From CAZRIE01 sp964600075 (lineage in GTDB: Bacteria > Bacteroidota > Bacteroidia > Flavobacteriales > Flavobacteriaceae), in contig CAZRIE010000041.1 in the NCBI GenBank assembly GCA_964600075.1, positions 1 through 32,268 of the forward strand: a stretch of DNA of 32,268 bases, given 5' to 3'. Every line of letters begins with the position of its first letter. Positions within the stretch are counted from its first letter, which is position 1. The notes below the pieces were generated by a model. That model did no database searches. It saw only the letters and a program-made list of their open reading frames with translations, and was not told the origin of the DNA. This document shows positions 15,748 to 23,034 of the stretch, in pieces. The translations under genes were made by a program, and so were the position numbers.

Positions 15748-15794
15748 ATGTTTCTAGTTTTTCTGGGTTTTAAACCGAGAAAAACTAGAAACAT
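15748..15794. repeat. 47-bp near-perfect palindrome
   Basis: Perfect 17-bp outer arms (ATGTTTCTAGTTTTTCT and its reverse complement) surround one G-G mismatch, a 5-bp inner pairing (GGTTT/AAACC) and a single central base. It lies between the end of the five-gene cassette and the S74 gene, which are both on the minus strand. No T run follows, so it is not a standard terminator. Confidence 0.85.
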
Positions 15795-15808
15795 CTTACT
15801 TAAAGGGG

Positions 15809-15897
15809 TATCTATTCGAATAAATATTCTTTTCGTCTTCTGTATTGCTGCGTGCCCCTTCGGTCAAATCGAAACGGAAACTGTTTTCGCTAAGATT
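15809..15897 (+). repeat. Left copy of a diverged ~88-bp direct repeat flanking the five-gene cassette
   Basis: From TATCTATTCGAATAAA to CTGTTTTCGCTAAGATT this aligns with 21731-21818 in the same orientation, with one single-base gap and roughly 70% identity by eye. The best conserved parts are GCCCCT, GTCAAAT and AAACTGTTTT. On the plus strand the left copy reads as a signal-peptide-like stretch (ILFVFCIAACPFGQ) followed by IETETVFAKIY, so both copies may be remnants of the start of one secreted-protein family. The rest of 15337-16090 holds only the palindromes listed separately. Confidence 0.55.
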
Positions 15898-16090
15898 TAT
15901 GCGGATTTAGTCCAGAAAACTTTTTTAGAAAAAGTTCCGCATTCAAATACCTGATTTTCTTACTATCGCATTGCTGATAATCGTCTTTGACTTTACTGCT
16001 GTGCAACAAACGTTAATTTGTTCTACTATGGGTGACTCTGTGCTGAAGTCAGGAAAAACAATTTTTTATTTTAAAATATCTAGAACAATT

Positions 16091-17452
16091 CTATTTGCTG
16101 GCAATAAGTGTAAAATCCAGACCAATATGATCGGACAAGTGGCCGAATCTATCCATTTTATGTTGTCGGCATTTCTTTTTTAACCAGATGTTAAAGAAAT
16201 TTTCAAAATCGAACTCTTCTTGGAGAATAGTTACCAATGCACTGATTTTTGTAAAACCGAGCCCTATTCCAGGTGGAAAAAATCTTGTTGGAAGGAATTT
16301 TTTGTAATGTTTGCGTATTTCTTTTTGTAGCTCTATCGTGAATCCGCATTCGGCCAAGATATTATTGATTTCATCTAAAACCAGTGTAGGTAACGGAAAA
16401 GGTCTTCTTCTTACTACCGTAGTATCCAAAGTAAAACTGTGTTCTTTCGTAGGCTGCTCTATAAAAACATAATCGATACGACCATTTTCTGCTTTTCCGG
16501 AATCATCACAGAATATGGTGCCATCACTATATCTTTTTTTACATTTCGCATAGGAATTATTGGTTGCGCCCAATGTACCTCCCTTAGATGACCATAAATC
16601 ATCAAAGGTTATTTTGATCCCGTTGTTCAATGGAATATCGGATAGTAGATTCATCATTTTTTGATACGGTCTGAACCCATTCAAATTTTGATTCGCCCCA
16701 ATATTAAAATCACCCGCAATGATCGCCACATTCCCCGGTTTATGAGTTTTTGAAATAAATTCCCTTAATTCCCGAACCTGCTCCAACCTTAACTTAGACC
16801 TTTCTATTTCTCTGTCCACTACAATTGGTGTTGAGATTTCGACCGCTACTTTTTCTATATCTGTCCCAACTACTTCTTCGATGGTCTTGGAACCGTAAAC
16901 AAGATGGGTTGTGTAAAGGTCTATTTTGCCAACACCCATATCCATCTTTGTCCATAAAATCCCTTTTTCCGCCCAGGAATCTATTATTCCCCAACCGCCG
17001 TCCTCGTCAAACTCATGTTTTCCCGAATCTGTAATGGTAAGATTACCTAATGTGTAGAGTCCTCCTCCACCCTCGGTAAAAGACCCATCATGGCCTGATT
17101 TGGCCCATTTTATCCCAGACTTTTTCTTAAGTAACGTTGCATCATCTTTATCGAACACTTCGGTCAATGCCGCAATATCATAACTTGACTTTTTTAATTC
17201 CAGCCCCATAAGATAAGCCCTGTACGGAATGACCGGTTTGGAATTCCCAAAAGGAGCGTGGAGTAGCCAGGTATTATAACATAGAAACCTGACATCTTTC
17301 GTACTGGGTCCATTGTGGCGATCAAATAAATCACGATATGAGATTTCCTCGTTTTTATCCAATCGCCTGTGTTCATTCCCTAACGTACGCAATGTGTTCA
17401 CTGGACTTACAGGATGCATAAAATTCGCTATTTCTCGAAATGATTTCCTCAT
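16091..17452 (-). CDS. Endonuclease/exonuclease/phosphatase-fold enzyme, last gene of the cassette
   Basis: A 453-residue protein with the EEP catalytic set: N60 (CYNTWLL), E98 (ALTEVF), H183 (YTTHLV), D248 and N250 (AGDFNIG), and the terminal D441/H442 pair (LSDHIGLDF). The order and spacing best fit the neutral sphingomyelinase/phosphodiesterase side of the family, which cleaves phosphodiester bonds with a metal ion; DNA, phospholipid or inositol-phosphate substrates are all possible. No signal peptide is seen. A roughly 45-residue N-terminal extension and an insert of about 60 residues before the final DH motif are not typical. It is the fifth gene of the tight minus-strand cassette, 17 bases after the previous gene. 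No clear terminator follows. Confidence 0.8.
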   Translation of the reverse strand: MRKSFREIANFMHPVSPVNTLRTLGNEHRRLDKNEEISYRDLFDRHNGPSTKDVRFLCYNTWLLHAPFGNSKPVIPYRAYLMGLELKKSSYDIAALTEVFDKDDATLLKKKSGIKWAKSGHDGSFTEGGGGLYTLGNLTITDSGKHEFDEDGGWGIIDSWAEKGILWTKMDMGVGKIDLYTTHLVYGSKTIEEVVGTDIEKVAVEISTPIVVDREIERSKLRLEQVRELREFISKTHKPGNVAIIAGDFNIGANQNLNGFRPYQKMMNLLSDIPLNNGIKITFDDLWSSKGGTLGATNNSYAKCKKRYSDGTIFCDDSGKAENGRIDYVFIEQPTKEHSFTLDTTVVRRRPFPLPTLVLDEINNILAECGFTIELQKEIRKHYKKFLPTRFFPPGIGLGFTKISALVTILQEEFDFENFFNIWLKKKCRQHKMDRFGHLSDHIGLDFTLIASK

Positions 17453-17469
17453 TATGATTCCGGTAGTAT

Positions 17470-17940
17470 TTATAGCCGTCTTTTAAGAGCTGTGATTTCT
17501 CTTTCGAGGGTTTTTATCTTATTGACAAGGCTTGTAATCCCTTTCAGGGAAATATCTCCTGAAGCGCCATTGAGAACAATGATAGGTCTACCGTTATTGC
17601 CTCTTATACTCATTTTACCGGCCTTCATACCTTCATTGACTTTGGTAGTAATATCCAGTTTACTCACCTGAATCGTATCCGCATGAATGCTTTCGCTGCT
17701 TATTCTCTTCGTGCTTATACTTCTTCCCGAAATGTTCGTTTTACCGTGCTTATCTTCGATTTTCAAGAAAGCAGCATGAGTTTTGGAATCTCCGAGACTC
17801 ATTCTTTTTATAGGGCCTGTAGATAGTGAAAAATCATTTTCCTTGTTTTTCGGGTGCCTCATAGATAAGTGGCTACCCACTAATTCTACATGGTAAACTA
17901 ATGCCGATTCGTTGTCCTTTAAAATAATGTCAGAATTCAT
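17470..17940 (-). CDS. Short beta-rich protein with C-terminal coiled coil (unknown function)
   Basis: A 156-residue protein with no signal peptide. Alternating hydrophobic residues over about 60-125 suggest short strands of a beta-solenoid or trimeric fibre. The stretch NNGRPIIVLNGASGDISLKG is like motifs seen at the ends of repetitive beta proteins. The last 25 residues are a heptad coiled coil (LVNKIKTLEREITALKRRL). Together these suggest an oligomeric, probably trimeric, scaffold or fibre tip. It sits between the propeller-like gene (36-base gap) and the EEP gene (17-base gap). I do not recognise the family. Confidence 0.65.
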   Translation of the reverse strand: MNSDIILKDNESALVYHVELVGSHLSMRHPKNKENDFSLSTGPIKRMSLGDSKTHAAFLKIEDKHGKTNISGRSISTKRISSESIHADTIQVSKLDITTKVNEGMKAGKMSIRGNNGRPIIVLNGASGDISLKGITSLVNKIKTLEREITALKRRL

Positions 17941-17976
17941 AATATTGATTTTTAAATGTTACTTAATGATTAATTT

Positions 17977-19020
17977 CTATTTCGATACAGAAAGATGCTT
18001 GAAGAATACTTCGTCCGTACCCAGTTCATTTTCAAGCAATACTGCATGTAAGCTTGTATTCTTTCCTTTTTCTTTTTTATCCCAATACGTGATGCCTTCT
18101 ACTTCCTGAAAGAATGTAATCCCACTTTCCCTTTGTATGCCTGTTTTTCCAAAATAATGTCCATTGACGATACTGTACATAGTAATGCATGGTTCTATAG
18201 GCCAATCGTTTTTTAAGATCTGGGTCAAATGACGGGGTAGCTTTTTGCCCTGTAATCGTAGTTTAATCATTTTCGTTAAAATATCACCTTTCAACTTGGC
18301 GTCCGAGCTTAGGAATAAATGTCCGCTCGGTGAAAAACAACCTCCCTGTACTCGAAACGAAGGTACCTTCAGTTGTATGTCATAATCGCTTTCCCTTGTG
18401 AAAGTTTCCCTATCATAGGCAAAGAGCACTACTTTGTAATTTTTCTTTTTTAGGTCTTCGCCCGTAAAATCACTTGTGTATATTTTACCGTTCCACGGGT
18501 TGACGGCACACCAAGGATGGGAATCTTTTATCCTGGGCGTGGGATGCCACCGGACCGATGAAATAGCCAAAGAAGTATCCATTTTTAAAAAGCCATGGGG
18601 ATTTTGTATAGGTACATATATTTTACCCTCGAAACATTCCGGATCGCCTACATGATCTAGATATGGCAGACCCTTCTTGGCAGGCATAAGGGGAACAGCA
18701 AGTAGTTTTCTATTTCCCGTAAACTTTAGTTCCTTGATTCTTTTCATGTTTTGATCATACTTGAATATTCCCTGGCGACCGTCATCGCCATTCGCCGTAA
18801 AAAACCAATGCCTATCATCATGGGCCACGCCCTGGCACGATTCCAAAAAATTTGGGTTTTTATATTCGGATGACTTCGACCATTTTTCGGGTTTCGTTGA
18901 AACCATTCCTAGCATTGTTTGTTTTAAACTCTCATTCACACATTCAAAATCCCGATAGGAAACCGCGTTACTGGAGCCTTCACCAATCATATCAAGATGT
19001 TTACGATAACTGTAATTCAT
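17977..19020 (-). CDS. Predicted beta-propeller-like protein of unknown function
   Basis: A 347-residue protein without a signal peptide. Residues about 55-290 contain spaced blade-like segments, for example CQGVAHDDRHWFFTANG, GIFKYDQNMKRIKEL, GDPECFEGKIYVPIQNP, GKIYTSDF, FAYDRETF and GGCFSPSGHLFLSSD. These have the GxxY or CxxxDG-type turns of propeller proteins such as WD-like or NHL-like folds, but no consensus repeat can be assigned. The N-terminal 50 residues and the C-terminal 70 lie outside the propeller. Its start overlaps the end of the Mur-ligase-like gene by 20 bp, which suggests coupled translation. Function unknown; a binding or scaffold role in the cassette is inference. Confidence 0.65.
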   Translation of the reverse strand: MNYSYRKHLDMIGEGSSNAVSYRDFECVNESLKQTMLGMVSTKPEKWSKSSEYKNPNFLESCQGVAHDDRHWFFTANGDDGRQGIFKYDQNMKRIKELKFTGNRKLLAVPLMPAKKGLPYLDHVGDPECFEGKIYVPIQNPHGFLKMDTSLAISSVRWHPTPRIKDSHPWCAVNPWNGKIYTSDFTGEDLKKKNYKVVLFAYDRETFTRESDYDIQLKVPSFRVQGGCFSPSGHLFLSSDAKLKGDILTKMIKLRLQGKKLPRHLTQILKNDWPIEPCITMYSIVNGHYFGKTGIQRESGITFFQEVEGITYWDKKEKGKNTSLHAVLLENELGTDEVFFKHLSVSK

Positions 19021-20203
19021 AATTTTTGTTTTTTGATACGGTATTCAAATATTCTAATACTGTTTTTTTATCGGAAAAATTAGTTTTGACCCCGTTTATT
19101 TCTTGATGGTTCTCATGTCCTTTTCCCGCAATCAGCAACGTATCTTTGGGGCACAGGTCTCGAATGGCGTTTTCGATGGCCTTTTTGCGATTGCCGATTT
19201 CGATGGCTTGGGGGCAATGTTCTATAATCTCCATTCGTAATCTTTTGGGATCTTCTTCCCTTGCATTATCATCCGTTACATAAACGACATCCGCATTTTC
19301 ATGGGCGATACGTCCCATTTTGGTTCTTTTTGACTTGTGCTTACCGCCCCCGCAACCAAACACCAATCGTACTTTTCCGGTAGTGTTTCTTTGTACTATA
19401 TCGAGTACGGCTTTTAGAGCATCCGCATTGTTCGCGTAATCTACATAGATAGTGGCCTTGTGCGTTGTTCTACCGACCAGTTCCAATCTTCCCGGAGGTA
19501 GTAGCAAATTTTGGGAAAACCGTAATAGTGACTCTAGTTCGATATTGCATTGTAACCCTATGGCCAAGGCAGCTAGCCAATTGCTCAAAAAAATGGATTC
19601 ATCAAAGGGGACTTTGCACTTATATTGTTGATTTTTGAAAAGAATGCCTACATGGGTTTCTAGGCCTCGCATATATTTATGGGTTAACTTTAAATCAGCT
19701 TTGCAATTGATGCCAAAAGTGAAAGTATCCATATTTCTACGTCGGCAAATAGCCTCTATATTGACGGCCGAAATATCATCGGCGTTATATAAAGCAGTAC
19801 CCTCAGACTTGAGAATTTCACTGAACAAGCGCAGTTTTGCCTTTTCATATTCCTCTTGGGTGCCGTGACACTCCAAATGGTCTTCGCCTATGTTGGTCAG
19901 AACGGCCACATCGAGCGGCAGCTCATCATATAGTCTTGCAGCGATCGATGCACTAAAGGCTTCATAAAGAAAAATATCAATGTTTTGGTAACACCGTAAT
20001 TCTGTGACCAGTTCAGGAATGGCATCCTTCCCGATCAGTAAGGGTTCGGAATTTTTTGAAAAATCGGTTTTCAAGCCTAGAGTACCCAAGCTCGCAGGTC
20101 GATGACCTGCAGCCACCATCAGCTGTCTTGCCAATTCTACGGTCGAAGTCTTGCCATTGGTACCCGTTACCGCTATTGTGCGTATTTTGTTTTTTTCTTC
20201 CAT
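19001..20203 (-). CDS. Mur ligase family protein, MurE-like but lacking the UDP-sugar-binding domain
   Basis: The preferred start is ATG at 20203, ten bases after the upstream stop and preceded by AGGA, giving 400 residues; an ATG at 20245 would overlap that gene. The ATP loop TGTNGKTST is at residues 13-21, so the roughly 90-residue N-terminal domain with which MurE binds UDP-MurNAc is absent. The rest is MurE-like: LTNIGEDHLECHGT, carbamylation-type lysine K123 (YEKAKLRLF), DYANNADAL at 255-263, GCGGGKHKSKR, AGKGHE. The meso-diaminopimelate motif DNPR is DNAR (312-315), keeping the arginine. A functional ATP-dependent amide ligase joining an amino acid to something other than a nucleotide-linked muropeptide is likely. 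Its papain-like neighbour upstream is consistent with a ligase/peptidase pair. Confidence 0.85.
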   Translation of the reverse strand: MEEKNKIRTIAVTGTNGKTSTVELARQLMVAAGHRPASLGTLGLKTDFSKNSEPLLIGKDAIPELVTELRCYQNIDIFLYEAFSASIAARLYDELPLDVAVLTNIGEDHLECHGTQEEYEKAKLRLFSEILKSEGTALYNADDISAVNIEAICRRRNMDTFTFGINCKADLKLTHKYMRGLETHVGILFKNQQYKCKVPFDESIFLSNWLAALAIGLQCNIELESLLRFSQNLLLPPGRLELVGRTTHKATIYVDYANNADALKAVLDIVQRNTTGKVRLVFGCGGGKHKSKRTKMGRIAHENADVVYVTDDNAREEDPKRLRMEIIEHCPQAIEIGNRKKAIENAIRDLCPKDTLLIAGKGHENHQEINGVKTNFSDKKTVLEYLNTVSKNKNYELQLS

Positions 20204-20213
20204 GTCTTTAATC

Positions 20214-21632
20214 CTATATTGGAGCTCCCGGTTTTGTGAAAACATAGGAGAACATTTCCTGTTCGTACAATTCCTGCGATATCTCTATTTTCATTGTTTT
20301 CCCCCAGGAGTATAAACTCATCTTTACTTTTCCGTTATTTCCTAATCTCATGGTATTGTCATATTCATAGAGCGATAAAAAGTGATTGGAAAAATTACCC
20401 CAACTGTCCGATGTCTGAAAATCTGATGGGTTATCTGAAACTCCTTTTTTATCATCAACTGCAAAATTTGTTAGGTTGCTATTTATTTGAAGCATTACAG
20501 CACCATCTTTATCCATGACCTTTTTTGCCTCCTTGAGACCGTCAATGGCATCCCCTGTAACTACTTTGAAGACAAACTCAGTAATATTGAACAATCCTAA
20601 ACCAGCGATTCCCAGTTTTGTTCCAGCGCTCGCAAACTGGGTTGTCCTGTAAATATCAGGGTTTCGCCAGCCCAACAACTGTGGACACCAAGCGGCTACC
20701 TCACCGGGCAATGCCCCAGCCTGTATGCTACTCTGGGAATCATCCGGTTCGTCCAGTTCGAATACGATGTTGGCACTATCCCTCATGGAGGTCAAGGCAA
20801 TCCAATCTGCTGGAGGTGTTGATTTCTTGTTTCCGTTGTCGTAGGTCTTGACTGGTATCTTTTTATCCAATAACTTTTTCGGAACCTTTAGGACACCGCC
20901 TGCACTCCTCCAACTTCCCTTTTCATATAGGGCAATAACCATAGCTACGTACCTTTTGGGCATATGTCTTGCCAGTTCGAACAATACTGCTGCTGGGCCG
21001 CATAAACTGCTGGGGCCTTGATCAATCAGGAACGGGTCATTGATTCTCTTTGTTAGTTGGTCGACCAAATCTTGACGCTTAATCTTTGACCAGACCGGTG
21101 TTGATTTCCTTTTTTTGAATGCATCTACCAAATCTTGTGCCGTAGGTATACAACCATAAACCGACCTTACCTCATAGTGCAAATCATATTTTGCATCGTC
21201 TTTATCAAACCGTATCCGTTCCGTAGACCATACAGATTCCTTCTTGGAATTTATGAAAATGATATTTCCTAATAAATCGTCTGCATCCAAATCGTCCCTG
21301 TCGTATAAATGGAGTGCGATTTTATGCTTTGCCTTAAGAAGTCCCTTACGGCCAATGGTCGCTGATTCCCCTTCCTTGAGCCTGAATTTGAGGTTTTTTT
21401 CGAATTCCCCATCCAAGAAAATGTCCAATGCCAACTCATCATGGCCGAAGGCATCCTCGGTTTCAATACATGCCAATTTTAAAAGCTTGATTTCTAGGAC
21501 GACATATTCTGAGAATAGTTGTCTGATACCCATTTTTTTATCGGAGGCCAACTCATGTTTTTCGGCCAATGAGCGAATTCCTTTTTCCAAAGTATCACAT
21601 GCCCCTATAATTTTTTTTACAGAACGATTCAT
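20214..21632 (-). CDS. Papain/C39-like cysteine protease-like protein, first gene of the cassette
   Basis: A 472-residue protein with no signal peptide. Residues about 65-155 look like a beta-sandwich with an acidic turn (YDRDDLDADDLLGN), as in C2-like domains. The second half has the marks of a papain-fold enzyme: DQGPSSLCGPAAVLFELA supplies Q205 and a nucleophile candidate C211, SNHFLSLYEYD supplies H417 and D425, and LYSWG follows at 441-444. The pattern resembles C39-type peptidases (HxxxxxGYD) more than classic papain, because the usual NSWG asparagine is a tyrosine. An intervening region of about 200 residues is unusually long. It could be a peptidase, a transglutaminase-like enzyme or a toxin domain. 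The gene leads the operon, ten bases before the Mur-ligase-like gene. Confidence 0.7.
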   Translation of the reverse strand: MNRSVKKIIGACDTLEKGIRSLAEKHELASDKKMGIRQLFSEYVVLEIKLLKLACIETEDAFGHDELALDIFLDGEFEKNLKFRLKEGESATIGRKGLLKAKHKIALHLYDRDDLDADDLLGNIIFINSKKESVWSTERIRFDKDDAKYDLHYEVRSVYGCIPTAQDLVDAFKKRKSTPVWSKIKRQDLVDQLTKRINDPFLIDQGPSSLCGPAAVLFELARHMPKRYVAMVIALYEKGSWRSAGGVLKVPKKLLDKKIPVKTYDNGNKKSTPPADWIALTSMRDSANIVFELDEPDDSQSSIQAGALPGEVAAWCPQLLGWRNPDIYRTTQFASAGTKLGIAGLGLFNITEFVFKVVTGDAIDGLKEAKKVMDKDGAVMLQINSNLTNFAVDDKKGVSDNPSDFQTSDSWGNFSNHFLSLYEYDNTMRLGNNGKVKMSLYSWGKTMKIEISQELYEQEMFSYVFTKPGAPI

Positions 21633-21730
21633 ATTATAAATGTTTAAATACGGAATACCCTATTTTTGATTCTTACTAATTTTTTAACGGACGGATGCGA
21701 TTTCTTTTTGCATAACGCTAATTGAAGGCA

Positions 21731-21818
21731 TATCTCTCCAAATAAACAATCTTTCCCCTTCAGTATTATTCGGCGCCCCTGTAGTCAAATGGAAGCTAAA
21801 ACTGTTTTTTCTCAGCTT
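21731..21818 (+). repeat. Right copy of the diverged ~88-bp direct repeat flanking the five-gene cassette
   Basis: It aligns with 15809-15897 in the same orientation with one single-base gap. It lies about 100 bp upstream of the first cassette gene. In the right copy the reading frame used by the left copy is shifted by the gap, so any coding function is lost or changed. A 98-codon plus-strand frame starting at 21789 runs on from it, but it has no supporting features. Confidence 0.5.
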
Positions 21819-21827
21819 GACAACTGT
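21800..21827 (-). promoter_or_regulatory. Possible LytTR-type paired site upstream of the five-gene cassette
   Basis: On the minus strand ACAGTT occurs twice, 22 bp apart (plus-strand AACTGT at 21800-21805 and 21822-21827). ACAGTT direct repeats two turns apart are the classic LytTR half-sites. It lies about 170 bp before the first cassette gene. No good -10 element was found at the spacing seen in the two ATGTAACA promoters. Confidence 0.3.
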
Positions 21828-22192
21828 AAATTATCTGTGTCACAAACCCCTTCAAAACAGATTTTATTATTTCCATCGAAAAACCAAGCGCAAGTATGGA
21901 GTTTTTCTTCTGCATCAGTTATTGTTGTTGCACTCGTGCCGTTTGCATTAAAGGCAAACTCGAGGTTTTTATTTGGTGTTGAAATTGCAAAGAATACAGA
22001 GGTGTTTCATTCAATACTGTATAAGGAGTATCAAAGTCTGTATAAAATACGGCATATGAGTTATACCTTACCAATAGCAACCTAAAACTTATTGTAATCC
22101 AATACGATGTATTTTGAAGAAAATACTTACATAAAATTGTTTTGAAACGAAGTAGGCTTTACTAATAATTGGGTGAGTTCTACTATTTCATT

Positions 22193-22294
22193 TTATGATT
22201 TAGATAGCAACGCAGTTGTCACCATACATAATGCGACGACCAATATAGCAAAGAATACCCAAGTAGTACCGTCAATTTTTTTCAGTAGTTTCAT
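22193..22294 (-). CDS. 33-residue single-span membrane protein
   Basis: ATG at 22294 follows a leader rich in A and C (AAAACTGAACAAC). The peptide begins MKLLKKIDGTTW, continues into one hydrophobic span (VFFAILVVALCMVTTALL) and ends SKS. The basic N-terminus suggests N-in topology. It lies 66 bases downstream of the small secreted protein at 22361-22777 on the same strand and is probably co-transcribed. No function is recognised. Confidence 0.6.
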   Translation of the reverse strand: MKLLKKIDGTTWVFFAILVVALCMVTTALLSKS

Positions 22295-22360
22295 GTTGTT
22301 CAGTTTTAGTGTTTTCTATTTCCTTTTCAAAATAAAAATAAGGAGAGTTCATTCTGTTCT

Positions 22361-22777
22361 TTAAGTTTTCAATATCAATTCACCTTTTTTGTTCGAAACC
22401 ACCTTTGTTTTGGTTTTGCCTATGTCGAACGAATCCCCGGGAGACAAATCGCCTGAGGAGAAAAAATGAGCCTCGGGGAAAATCTGTTTTTCAGTGAACA
22501 TAATTACCGTGGTATTTTCTTTAGGAATTATATCGGCACCTTTTATTTCATAATTGCCTTTAAGCAGACCTATATAGAATTTACGATTGGCGTACTTTTT
22601 CTTTAACCGCCCCTTATCCATTTTTTGTATCGTAGTGAACAATGCCATGTCGGTCACATTATTGGATTTGGAATCTACGATAAGCACAACCTTAGTCTCT
22701 TTGGTGCTCAACGTTTGTGCTTGACATATACCAATCATCAAGAATAAAGTAAGAGTTATGGGCATTCCGATTTTCAC
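22361..22777 (-). CDS. Small secreted protein of unknown function
   Basis: A 138-residue protein if started at GTG 22777 (MKIGMP...), which has AGGA four bases upstream. An ATG at 22765 gives 134 residues. Either start keeps the signal peptide ending GICQAQ. The mature part is lysine-rich with predicted strands (KETKVVLIVDSKS, YIGLLKGNYEIKG, TTVIMFTEKQI, GDSFDIGKTKTKVVSNKKG) and no cysteines. No family is recognised. It has its own paired-repeat promoter (22811-22878) and leads toward the 33-residue membrane protein and, about 560 bp further on, the five-gene cassette. Confidence 0.65.
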   Translation of the reverse strand: MKIGMPITLTLFLMIGICQAQTLSTKETKVVLIVDSKSNNVTDMALFTTIQKMDKGRLKKKYANRKFYIGLLKGNYEIKGADIIPKENTTVIMFTEKQIFPEAHFFSSGDLSPGDSFDIGKTKTKVVSNKKGELILKT

Positions 22778-22810
22778 TTGTCCTTTCTTTATATACTGTT
22801 AATACCTTTT

Positions 22811-22878
22811 CCAAAACTAAGTAAACATCTAGTCTGCCAATAGCACATATGTAACAAGGCATGAAACATATGTAACAT
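22811..22878 (-). promoter_or_regulatory. Paired-repeat operator and promoter upstream of the small secreted protein
   Basis: ATGTAACA occurs at 22849-22856 and 22870-22877, 21 bp apart. After 29 bases on the minus strand comes TAGTTTTG (22819-22812), an exact match to TAnnTTTG. Transcription would start about 30 bases before the GTG start. Over 33 bp, 26 positions match the site at 14102-14134. Confidence 0.65.
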
Positions 22879-23034
22879 AATGACGAAGGTTGGAAGAAAG
22901 TCTGAGGTAGGAGGTTGGGTGCTCGGCGATTAAAATAAATACGCATCTATCCCCGTAAACAAATACACTTATGCCCTAAAATTTCAGGGATGTGTGATTT
23001 TTCACTTGAACTTTTAGCGCGTAACCACGAATTG

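Noticed and set aside
15748..15954. A 68-codon plus-strand frame
   Set aside because: Its start lies inside the 47-bp palindrome. Only the middle part is protein-like, and that is treated as a repeat remnant.
21789..22085. A 98-codon plus-strand frame upstream of the cassette
   Set aside because: No signal peptide, domain or ribosome-binding site. It begins inside the flanking repeat and the related copy at 15809 diverges after about 20 codons.
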